The notes beneath the pieces were generated by a model. It saw only the letters and a list, made by a program, of their open reading frames with translations, was not told where the DNA came from and searched no databases. The translations under genes were made by a program, and so were the position numbers. Of a DNA stretch of 64,000 nucleotides, positions 39,897 to 48,320 are shown one piece after another. The DNA is from Phycisphaeraceae bacterium (GTDB taxonomy: Bacteria > Planctomycetota > Phycisphaerae > Phycisphaerales > Phycisphaeraceae), in the NCBI GenBank assembly GCA_028280965.1, contig JANQKT010000021.1:1-64000 (forward strand), given 5' to 3'. Within the stretch, counting starts at the first letter, position 1; each line of letters begins with the position of its first letter.

Positions 39897-40107
39897 GTTT
39901 GGATTCCTGGAAGCAACCCTGCCAACCCCCTGTTGGCAGCCTTGTTTATCGTACCACCGCTTGGCAGCCGCCGGCTCATAGCCGGGCGGGCGACAGATCG
40001 CACGCTTGTTCCTGTTGCACACGAGCCCGTCCAAAGACTCGCCCGCCGGGCGTGGCCCGGCGGCTGCGGTGCAACACTGCCAACCCGGGGAGACAGGGTT
40101 GCGCGGC

Positions 40108-40146
40108 TTAATGCCCGGCTATAGCTATCGCCGGGCGTTACCGTTT
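40108..40146. repeat. Hairpin with the same stem as 37605-37641
   Basis: ttaatgcccggctatagctatcgccgggcgttaccgttt. Confidence 0.6.
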
Positions 40147-40211
40147 GCACGCACCAACCCACAAACGCCTACAATCCGCCCTGGTCTTTTCACCCCGTCA
40201 CGGGAGCACGG

Positions 40212-42470
40212 ATGCCTCGCGATATCCCTGTCGGCAACGGGCAGATGCTTGTTGCCTTTGATGAACAGTACCGGATCCGCGACCTCTACTACCCGCACGT
40301 CGGGCAGGAGAACCACGCCGGCGGGCAGCCCTGCCGCTTCGGCGTCTGGGGCACGGTCCCGCAACAGCGCATCGACGCCAACCCCAAGGAGAAGCGTCGC
40401 AAGCGCATGTACTGGACCGACAAGGGCTGGCACATCGTCCAGAAGTACCAGCCGGACACGCTGGCGACGCGCGTCGAGCTGACCAACGACGAGCTGATGC
40501 TCAAACTCGTCTGCACGGACGTCGTGGACTACCACCGGCCGATCATGGTCAGGCGGATCGAGGTCGTGAACCTGGCGGACGAGGACCGCGAGGTGCGGCT
40601 CTTGCACCACCACGACTTCCAGATGTACGGGTTCAAGGTCGGGGACACCGCGTACTACGACCCGCAGCTGCGCAGTGTCATCCACTACCGCAACGAACGC
40701 TACATCACCACGAGTTTCTACCTCGACGGCGAGCAGCAGACCGACCAATACGCGACGGGCAACGCGGGCTTCGGCGGGGCCGAGGGCACCTGGCGGGACG
40801 CGGAGGACGGCGTCCTTGGCATGAACCCGATCGCGCAGGGCGCGGTCGACTCGACCATCCTCTGCTCGGTGCAGCTGCCGGCGAACGACACGCGCGTCGC
40901 CTACCTCACCCTCGGCTGCGGGAAGAACTACGAGGACTGCGAAGAGATCCACCGCTTTTTGCACCGCGAGAGCCCGCAGGGCGTCATCGACCGGACCGCG
41001 GCGTACTGGAAGCTCTGGCTCGCCGCGACGCGGACCGATTTCAACGACACCGAATCCACTGGCCTGAGCGAGAAGGTCTACGACCTGTACAAGCGCTCGC
41101 TGCTGACGGTGCGCACACAGATCGACAACGGCGGCGCGATCATCGCGGCCAACGACAGCGACTACCTGCAGTTCAGCCGCGACACGTACTCGTACCTCTG
41201 GCCGCGGGACGGCGCGTTCGTCGCCGATGCGCTCGACGCGGCGGGCTTCCCCGACGTCTCGCGCAGCTTCTACGAGTTCTGCTCCAGGCTCATCACCAAG
41301 CGCGGGATGTTCCTGCACAAGTACACGCCCGACGGCTCGCCCGCGTCGAGCTGGCACCCGTGGGTGGATAGCAACGGCAGGCCGCAGATGCCGATCCAGG
41401 AGGACGAGACGGCGCTGGTCGTCTGGGCGCTCTGGCGGCACTACGTGCGGTACCGCGACATCGAGTTTGTCCGGCCGATGTGGTTCAAGCTCGTCCAGCC
41501 CGCGGCGGACTTCCTCGTGCGCTACCGCGACCCGGACACGAAGCTGCCGCTGCCCAGTTATGACCTGTGGGAAGAGCGCTGGGGCGTACACGCGTTTACC
41601 GTCGCGACGGTGTATGCCGGGCTCAAGAGCGCCTGGCAGTTCGCGGTGTGCTTCGGCGACACCAAGCGCGCGAGGCGGTACGCGACCGCCGCCGGCGAGG
41701 TCCGCGAGGCGTTCTGCAAGTACCTCTGGTCTGACGAGCACGGCCGGTTCCTCCGCCGGATCAACCCGACCGACACCGACCGGATCGCCGAGTTCATGTC
41801 GGACATCTTCGAGAACCGCGAGCCGCGGCAGGGCCTGCCGGACGCGATCTACCAGCTGCCCGGCGTCGCGGAGAACGCCAACGGCTGGGCCGTGCCCGCG
41901 TCGATCGACCACGAGCCGGACACGAACATCGACGCCTCGATGTTCGCGCTCCTCGCGATGGGCCTCCTGCCCGCGGGCGACGAGCGCGTGCAGGCGACGA
42001 TGAAAGCGGTCGAAGACCGCCTGACGATCAAGACGCCCGTCGGCGGGGTCGCGCGCTACGAGGACGACTACTACCACCAGGTCAGCCAGGACACCGCCAA
42101 CATCCCCGGCAACCCCTGGTTCATCTGCACGCTGTGGATGGCGGACTACCGCATCGCGAAGGCGAAGACCGCCGACGAGGTCAAGCAGGCGGCGCAGTAC
42201 CTCGAGTGGGTCGCCGACCGTGCTTTGCCATCCGGCTGCCTGGCCGAGCAGGTGCACCCCGAGACCAACGCGCCCCTGTCGGTCAGCCCGCTGACGTGGA
42301 GCCACGCGACGGTGGTGGCGACGCTGGTGAGCTACATGAACAAGCTCGAGGCGATCAAAGAGGCCGAGCGCACCGGCCAGTCGCTGAGCTCGATCCTGCC
42401 CGAAGCGTGCACGCTGCACAAGGGCCAGACGCGCCAGGCCATCCGTGACGCGGTGCCGGAATTAAAATAG
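40212..42470 (+). CDS. Glycoside hydrolase family 15 (glucoamylase-like)
   Basis: MPRDIPVGNGQMLVAFDEQYRIRDLYYPHVGQENH; YLWPRDGAFVADALDAAG; NPWFICTLWMADY. Confidence 0.9.
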   Translation: MPRDIPVGNGQMLVAFDEQYRIRDLYYPHVGQENHAGGQPCRFGVWGTVPQQRIDANPKEKRRKRMYWTDKGWHIVQKYQPDTLATRVELTNDELMLKLVCTDVVDYHRPIMVRRIEVVNLADEDREVRLLHHHDFQMYGFKVGDTAYYDPQLRSVIHYRNERYITTSFYLDGEQQTDQYATGNAGFGGAEGTWRDAEDGVLGMNPIAQGAVDSTILCSVQLPANDTRVAYLTLGCGKNYEDCEEIHRFLHRESPQGVIDRTAAYWKLWLAATRTDFNDTESTGLSEKVYDLYKRSLLTVRTQIDNGGAIIAANDSDYLQFSRDTYSYLWPRDGAFVADALDAAGFPDVSRSFYEFCSRLITKRGMFLHKYTPDGSPASSWHPWVDSNGRPQMPIQEDETALVVWALWRHYVRYRDIEFVRPMWFKLVQPAADFLVRYRDPDTKLPLPSYDLWEERWGVHAFTVATVYAGLKSAWQFAVCFGDTKRARRYATAAGEVREAFCKYLWSDEHGRFLRRINPTDTDRIAEFMSDIFENREPRQGLPDAIYQLPGVAENANGWAVPASIDHEPDTNIDASMFALLAMGLLPAGDERVQATMKAVEDRLTIKTPVGGVARYEDDYYHQVSQDTANIPGNPWFICTLWMADYRIAKAKTADEVKQAAQYLEWVADRALPSGCLAEQVHPETNAPLSVSPLTWSHATVVATLVSYMNKLEAIKEAERTGQSLSSILPEACTLHKGQTRQAIRDAVPELK

Positions 42471-42471
42471 C

Positions 42472-42577
42472 CCAAAGCCGCCGATGCCATCGGCGGTCTT
42501 CTACCACCTGCGAAGCGCCTTACCGATCGCCTCAACACAACAACCCCAAAGACCGCGGACAGCGACCGTGGCTTTTT
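42472..42577. repeat. Dispersed two-hairpin palindromic repeat, copy D (opposite orientation)
   Basis: aaagccgccgatgccatcggcggtctt...aaagaccgcggacagcgaccgtggcttttt. Confidence 0.85.
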
Positions 42578-42767
42578 GCAACCCGGCCAACCCGTCTTTG
42601 GCGCCCTGGGCAGGCCTGTTAACAAACCCGCTCAACTTGCTGGGATACCCCCCCGCCCGTATCCTTTCACTCACGATCAGGGCCCGATTTGCGTGGCTCT
42701 TGAACCGTTTCACGCCGGCCATCTCGTACCGACCCGGCCGGTCTCTAAGTCAAGTGCTCCACGGCAG

Positions 42768-43652
42768 ATGCTGCTCACCGCAACCCTTCTCTTTCTGGCC
42801 TCCGTGCTCGGCGCCCTTGCGCTGATCCTGCTCATGCCCCGCCCGCGGAAGAACCCGCGGGTCTGGCGCGTGCTCGGGCCGGCGGGTGCGCTGGTCGGCG
42901 TCTCGGCGCTGGGCATGGCCTGGCTGGTCGTCGCGCTCGGCACGGACCTGGTCGAGATGGTCGCGGAAGACGCGCTCGGCCTGCCGCGCACGGCGTTTAT
43001 CTACTACTACCTTTTCAGCTTCATCGCCGTCGCCGCCGCGGTCCGCGTGATCACCCACCGCCGGCCGGTGTACTCGGCGCTGTGGTTCATCATGGTCGTC
43101 CTCGCCAGCGCCGGGCTGATGCTCGTCCTCGCCGCGGAGTTCATGGCGTTTGCCATGGTGATCATCTACGGCGGGGCGATCCTGGTCACCTACATGTTCG
43201 TCATCATGCTCGCCAGCCAGAACGAGCCACAGCACGAGGACGACACGCCGGCCTACGACCGCTTCGCCAACGACCCGATGTGGGCCAGCGTCGCCGGCTT
43301 CCTGCTGCTGGCGATCCTGCTGTCGGTGTACTTCTCGAACAACGCGATCGCGGCCAACCCGGACGCGGCGATGAAGACCGACGCCTACGTCATCGAAAAC
43401 CAGCTCGCGAACCGGTCGCTGAACGAGGAGAACAAAGAGCTCGCCTCCGCCCCCTCGACCTCGCCGGACAGGCTCAGCAACGTCGAGCGCGTCGGGCTGG
43501 ACCTGTTCGAGTCGCACCCCCTGGCGATCGAGTTGGCGGGTGTGATCCTGCTGGTCTCGCTGATCGGCGCGGTGGTGATCGCCAAGACGCACGTGCCCAA
43601 CGAAGACCAGGTCGCACGCGGGCCCGCTGGCCAACCCAAGGAGGCCGTGTGA
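42768..43652 (+). CDS. nuoJ: NADH-quinone oxidoreductase subunit J
   Basis: MLLTATLLFLASVLGALAL...VYSALWFIMVVLASAGLMLVLAAEFMAFAMVIIYGGAILVTYMFVIML. Confidence 0.9.
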   Translation: MLLTATLLFLASVLGALALILLMPRPRKNPRVWRVLGPAGALVGVSALGMAWLVVALGTDLVEMVAEDALGLPRTAFIYYYLFSFIAVAAAVRVITHRRPVYSALWFIMVVLASAGLMLVLAAEFMAFAMVIIYGGAILVTYMFVIMLASQNEPQHEDDTPAYDRFANDPMWASVAGFLLLAILLSVYFSNNAIAANPDAAMKTDAYVIENQLANRSLNEENKELASAPSTSPDRLSNVERVGLDLFESHPLAIELAGVILLVSLIGAVVIAKTHVPNEDQVARGPAGQPKEAV

Positions 43653-43981
43653 TGCTGGCAGCCCTGGATACACTCAGCCCGCTGGCACTCTCGCACTTCC
43701 TGATGACCGGCGCGATCCTGTTCGTGCTCGGGCTTATCGGTTTCGTCACCCGGCGGAACCTGATCATCATGTTCCTCTGCACGGAGATGATGTTCCAGGG
43801 CGTGGTTGTGTCGCTGGTCGCGTTCGCCAAGCTGCACCACAACATCACCGGGCAGACGTTTGTGATCTTTGTGCTCACGATCGCCGCGGCGGAGGCGGCG
43901 TTGGCATTGGGTTTGGTAGTGCTGCTGTTCCGCCGCAGAAGGACGCTGGACGCGGGCGCGTGGTCCGCGATGAGCGGGTGA
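43652..43981 (+). CDS. nuoK: NADH-quinone oxidoreductase subunit K
   Basis: LSHFLMTGAILFVLGLIGFVTRRNLIIMFLCTEMMFQGVVVSLVAF. Confidence 0.95.
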   Translation: MLAALDTLSPLALSHFLMTGAILFVLGLIGFVTRRNLIIMFLCTEMMFQGVVVSLVAFAKLHHNITGQTFVIFVLTIAAAEAALALGLVVLLFRRRRTLDAGAWSAMSG

Positions 43982-43999
43982 GTGGATCGGATCGACTGA

Positions 44000-46171
44000 A
44001 TGCTTGAGACCGCTGTGTACATCCCGTGGATCGCCGCCCTGGGCGCGCTCGTTTGCGGGGTGCTGTGCCTCATGCCGTCGCTCAAGCACTACGCCGGGCC
44101 GGTCTGCGTCGTGTCGATCCTCGCGGGGTTTGTGCTGAGCGTCGGCGCGTTTATGGATCCCGGCCACCCGCTCGATGCCCACGGCCACGAGCAGCACGCG
44201 CCTTGGACCCATCAACACGACAAGCAATCATCAGAAGAAGCCGAAGACACCTCACACAACGAAACCCATACGCACGTCGGCGACAAGACCGATCACCACG
44301 ACGACAGCAAGATCGCCGAGGGCGTGGTCATCCGGACCAAGCCCTGGATCTACGTCGGCGGCTACGAAGACTCCAAGACCGGCCAGTACACCTACGGCGA
44401 CCCGACGCACGACCCGGAGGACACGCACGGCTTGACCATCGCCTACGGCTACTACTTCGACGGCCTGACGATGGCCATGCTGCTGGTCATCACCGGCATC
44501 GGCTCGCTCATCGCCATCTACGCGATGGGCTATATGAAGGGCGACCCCGGCGTCGCGCGGTTCTTCTCGGCGATGGCGCTGTTTATCTTCGCGATGACCA
44601 CACTGGTCATGGCGGACAACCTCGTGCTGCTCTTCCTCGGCTGGGAGGGCGTCGGGCTCTGCTCATACCTGCTGATCGGCTACTACTACGGAAAGGACTC
44701 GGCGGTCGCCGCGGCCAAGAAGGCCTTCATCGTCAACCGCATCGGCGACTTCGGGTTCCTGATCGGCATCTTCCTGTGCTTCCAGCAGTTCGGCTCGACC
44801 GATTTCGCGGTGATCTTCAGCGACCCGCGCATCGCGGAGGACGGCGTCGCGCTGCCGTTCGCGATCCAGGCGATCCCGTTCTGCCTGATGATCGGGGCGT
44901 TCGGCAAGTCGGCGCAGATCCCGCTGTTCGTCTGGCTGCCGGACGCGATGGCGGGGCCGACGCCGGTGTCGGCGCTCGTGCACGCGGCGACGATGGTGAC
45001 CGCCGGGGTGTACCTGATCGCGCGGATGATGCCGGTGTTTAGCGCCGTGCCCGAGTCGCTCACCGTCGTCGCGGTCGTCGGCGGGTTCACCGCCCTATTC
45101 GCCGGCACGATCGCACTATGCAGCAACGACCTCAAGGGTGTGTTCGCGTACTCGACGGTGTCGCAGCTGGGGTACATGTTCCTCGGGCTGGGCGCGGCCT
45201 CGACCGTTGGCGCCGTCTCGCACCTCGCGACGCACGCGTTCTTCAAAGCCCTCCTGTTCCTGACCGCCGGCAGCGTGATGCACGCCCTTGCGGGCACGCT
45301 GGATATCCGAAAGATGGGCGGCATGGGCAAACACATGCCCGTGACCAAGTGGCTGATGTTTGTCGGCTGCCTGGCGCTGGCGGGCTTCCCATTGACAGCC
45401 GGCTTCTTCTCGAAGGACGAGATCATCGCCGCGACCTGGATCGTCGGGATCGAAGAAGGCAGCGGCCTATTTATCCTGCTCGGCATCCTCGCCCTGGTGA
45501 CCGCCGTACTCACCGCGTTCTACACCTTCCGCCTCTGGTTCATCGTCTTCAGCGGCGAGACCAGGTACGAGATGGGCGACGAACACCACAGTGAAGACGA
45601 CGCACACGACGACCACCACGCGCATGAGCCGCACGAGATGCCATGGTGGCCGATGAACGCCCCGCTGATCCTCCTCGCGATCGGCTCTGTCGTCTCCGGC
45701 TTCATCCTGGTCAAGAAGGGAGTGATGGTGAAGCTGATCGCGGCATCCAGCGCAAACCTTCCGATCCTCCACAACCCAACCGCGGACACGATCCATGTAC
45801 TCATGATGATCATCAGCGGCATCCTCGCCGTTGGCGGGATCTTCTTCGCCTACGTCTTCTATTCCAACAACGCCGCGCGGGCCAAGATCGTCGCCAACCT
45901 ATTCAAGGGCCCGGTCGCGCTGTTGCAGGGCAAGTACTTCATCGACGAGTTCTACGACCGTGTGATCGTCCGCCCGTTGTTTATCACCGGGCAGGTGCTG
46001 TACCTGATCGACCAGCTCGTGATCCACGCGACGATTATGAGTTTCGGCTGGGCCCCACGGCTCATCGGCCGGTCCGTCCAGCCGACCCAGGCCGGCCGGC
46101 TGCAGGGCTACGGCCTGGGCATGGTCGCCGGCGTCGCCGCGATCGCGCTGCTCCTGCTATTCCTTTTGTGA
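44000..46171 (+). CDS. nuoL: NADH-quinone oxidoreductase subunit L with His/acidic-rich insertions
   Basis: FLGWEGVGLCSYLLIGYYY; WLPDAMAGPTPVSALVHAATMVTAGVYLIAR; FAYSTVSQLGYMFL. Confidence 0.97.
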   Translation: MLETAVYIPWIAALGALVCGVLCLMPSLKHYAGPVCVVSILAGFVLSVGAFMDPGHPLDAHGHEQHAPWTHQHDKQSSEEAEDTSHNETHTHVGDKTDHHDDSKIAEGVVIRTKPWIYVGGYEDSKTGQYTYGDPTHDPEDTHGLTIAYGYYFDGLTMAMLLVITGIGSLIAIYAMGYMKGDPGVARFFSAMALFIFAMTTLVMADNLVLLFLGWEGVGLCSYLLIGYYYGKDSAVAAAKKAFIVNRIGDFGFLIGIFLCFQQFGSTDFAVIFSDPRIAEDGVALPFAIQAIPFCLMIGAFGKSAQIPLFVWLPDAMAGPTPVSALVHAATMVTAGVYLIARMMPVFSAVPESLTVVAVVGGFTALFAGTIALCSNDLKGVFAYSTVSQLGYMFLGLGAASTVGAVSHLATHAFFKALLFLTAGSVMHALAGTLDIRKMGGMGKHMPVTKWLMFVGCLALAGFPLTAGFFSKDEIIAATWIVGIEEGSGLFILLGILALVTAVLTAFYTFRLWFIVFSGETRYEMGDEHHSEDDAHDDHHAHEPHEMPWWPMNAPLILLAIGSVVSGFILVKKGVMVKLIAASSANLPILHNPTADTIHVLMMIISGILAVGGIFFAYVFYSNNAARAKIVANLFKGPVALLQGKYFIDEFYDRVIVRPLFITGQVLYLIDQLVIHATIMSFGWAPRLIGRSVQPTQAGRLQGYGLGMVAGVAAIALLLLFLL

Positions 46172-46189
46172 GAAAGCCTCAGAACAAAC

Positions 46190-48106
46190 GTGCTCCCCGA
46201 AGCCTACACCATCCCGTTCCAGCTCATCATGCCCGCGGCCTTCGCGCTCGGGCTGCTGCTGCCTTTCAAGGCGCTGGGCACGCGCAAGGGCGCGTGGATC
46301 TACTCCGCGACAACCTCGACGCTCTCGTTCTGCTTCACGCTCTACGTCGCCTCCCAGTTCAACTGGTCAGACCCGGGCAGGCTCCAGTTCGTCGGTGAGA
46401 TCCCCTGGGTGGACAACTGGAACCTGGGCTTTTCCTACGGGCTCGACGGCATGAGCCTGTGGCTGGTCATGCTGACCACGTTCCTGATGCCGATCGTCGT
46501 GCTCGGCTCGCTGGTCGAGGTCAAGGGCGACATGCGCACCTTCCACTTCTGGCTGCACATCCTCGAGGCGGCGCTGATCGGCACGTTCATCGCCCGCGAT
46601 ATCGTCTTCTTCTACGTCTGCTTCGAGTTCACGCTCATCCCGCTGTTCTTCCTGATCGGGATCTTCGGCCACGGCGAGAAGCTCAAGGCCGCCAAGGTCT
46701 TCTTCTACTACACCTTCACCGCGTCACTGCTGACCATGGCGGGCATCCTGTACGTCGCCTGGTTCAACACAACGCTGACCCCCGACACGCCCGGCATCAG
46801 TGAGGTCTACAGCTCGATCGAGTTCGATCCGATCGACAAGCCCGAAGGCATGTCCGACCAGGAATGGGCCGAGCAGGAGTACATCGGCCAGTGGACGTTT
46901 AACATCAAGGCCCTCTGGGCCGCCGGGCGGATGATGCCTTTCGAGGCGCAGATCCTGGTGATGCTCGCCTTCCTCGCGGGCTTCGGGGTCAAGACGCCGC
47001 TGTTCCCGTTCCATACCTGGCTGCCGCTCGCGCACACCGAGGCGCCGACCGCTGGCTCGGTCGACCTCGCGGGGCTGGTGCTCAAGCTCGGGCCGTACGG
47101 CCTTTTACGCCTGGCGATCCCGATGCTGCCGGTCGCCGCGCTGACCCTCGCGCCCTACCTCGCGGCGCTCGCGGTCATCGGCGTCATCTACGCCGCGCTG
47201 GTCTGCTGGGTCCAGAAGGACGCGAAGAAGCTCGTCGCCTACTCATCCGTCTCGCACATGGGCTTCTGCATCCTCGGCCTGTTCGCCTTCGACGGCACGA
47301 AGGACGCGGGCTCGATCGGTGCGACCGGCGCCTTCATCTACATGCTCAGCCACGGCCTGGCGACCGGCGGGATGTTCCTGTGCATCGGCATGCTCTACGA
47401 CCGCTTCCATACCCGCGAGATCGAGCGGATGTCCGGCCTGGCGAAGATCATGCCCGCCTGGGCCGTGTTCTTCTGTGTCTTCGCCTTCGCATCCGTCGGC
47501 CTGCCCGGGCTCAACGGGTTCATCGGCGAGTTTTTGACGATGCTCGGCACGTTCAACTCGCGCACCGTCAACGGCACGCCGATCCTCGGCCCCTGGTTCG
47601 CGATCCCCGCGGCGTTGGGCGTCATCCTCGCGGCGATCTACCTGCTGTATCTGGTCGGCAAGATCGTCTTTGGGCCCCTGAACCTGCCGCACTGGGAGGA
47701 CACCGGCGAGACCGGCATTGCCGGCGGACACGACCTGTCGTACCGCGAAGCGATGACGCTCACCCCGATCGCGGTCGTGTGTGTGGTCATCGGCCTGTTC
47801 CCCTACCCGATCCTCCGGTCGCTCGAACCCGCGATCCAGGAGCACACGCGGTTCGTGCATGAGGAAATCGATCGGATTGAGGCGGAGGCTGCGGCAGGCG
47901 CTGCAGCGGCGTTAGATGATTCGGGTTTAAACGCCAAATCGCCAAGTCGCCAAGACGCCAAGGAAGGTAGTCCTGAAGACAAACAAACGACCATGAAGCC
48001 GGCTTTGTACCAAACTGCAGAAATCGCTTCTGAAGAAGACTTGGCCTTACTTGGCATTGCCATCCCAAAACCTAACAATACAGAGCCAGAGAAGGAGGCA
48101 AATTGA
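46190..48106 (+). CDS. nuoM: NADH-quinone oxidoreductase subunit M with extended C-terminal tail
   Basis: FSYGLDGMSLWLVMLTTFLMPI; PLFPFHTWLPLAHTEAPTAGSVDLAGLVLKLG; LVAYSSVSHMGF. Confidence 0.96.
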   Translation: MLPEAYTIPFQLIMPAAFALGLLLPFKALGTRKGAWIYSATTSTLSFCFTLYVASQFNWSDPGRLQFVGEIPWVDNWNLGFSYGLDGMSLWLVMLTTFLMPIVVLGSLVEVKGDMRTFHFWLHILEAALIGTFIARDIVFFYVCFEFTLIPLFFLIGIFGHGEKLKAAKVFFYYTFTASLLTMAGILYVAWFNTTLTPDTPGISEVYSSIEFDPIDKPEGMSDQEWAEQEYIGQWTFNIKALWAAGRMMPFEAQILVMLAFLAGFGVKTPLFPFHTWLPLAHTEAPTAGSVDLAGLVLKLGPYGLLRLAIPMLPVAALTLAPYLAALAVIGVIYAALVCWVQKDAKKLVAYSSVSHMGFCILGLFAFDGTKDAGSIGATGAFIYMLSHGLATGGMFLCIGMLYDRFHTREIERMSGLAKIMPAWAVFFCVFAFASVGLPGLNGFIGEFLTMLGTFNSRTVNGTPILGPWFAIPAALGVILAAIYLLYLVGKIVFGPLNLPHWEDTGETGIAGGHDLSYREAMTLTPIAVVCVVIGLFPYPILRSLEPAIQEHTRFVHEEIDRIEAEAAAGAAAALDDSGLNAKSPSRQDAKEGSPEDKQTTMKPALYQTAEIASEEDLALLGIAIPKPNNTEPEKEAN

Positions 48107-48175
48107 TCGCCACATCATTCCTCCAGACTCTCTGCTTTCCTTGGCGTCTTGGCGACTTGGCGTCTTGGCGCTTAC
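47925..48175. repeat. Inverted pair of CGCCAAGAC-type short-tandem arms spanning the nuoM 3' end
   Basis: Left gtttaaacgccaaatcgccaagtcgccaagacgccaagg; right ccttggcgtcttggcgacttggcgtcttggcg. Confidence 0.8.
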
Positions 48176-48200
48176 TGCCTTGGGCCATTACAAAGCACCA

Positions 48201-48294
48201 GGAGGACAGGCATTCCTGCCTGTCGTTCGGCAAAGCCGAATCCCGACCCGAATCAGGCTTGCGGCCTGCTGACAGGCAGGAATGCCTGTCCTCC
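48201..48294. repeat. 24-bp perfect inverted repeat (GACAGGC...GCCTGTC family)
   Basis: ggaggacaggcattcctgcctgtc (48201-48224) and exact reverse complement at 48271-48294. Confidence 0.9.
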
Positions 48295-48320
48295 TTCCTG
48301 TTTGGGAGGGCCAACGACTA

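Noticed and set aside
40125-42419. 764-aa minus-strand ORF opposite the GH15 gene
   Set aside because: Arg/Val/Ala/Asp-rich composition typical of antisense frames in GC-rich DNA; the plus strand has clear GH15 motifs
47930-48175. CRISPR array from the tandem CGCCAAG units
   Set aside because: Units are ~8-10 bp without regular unique spacers; arms are inverted rather than direct repeats
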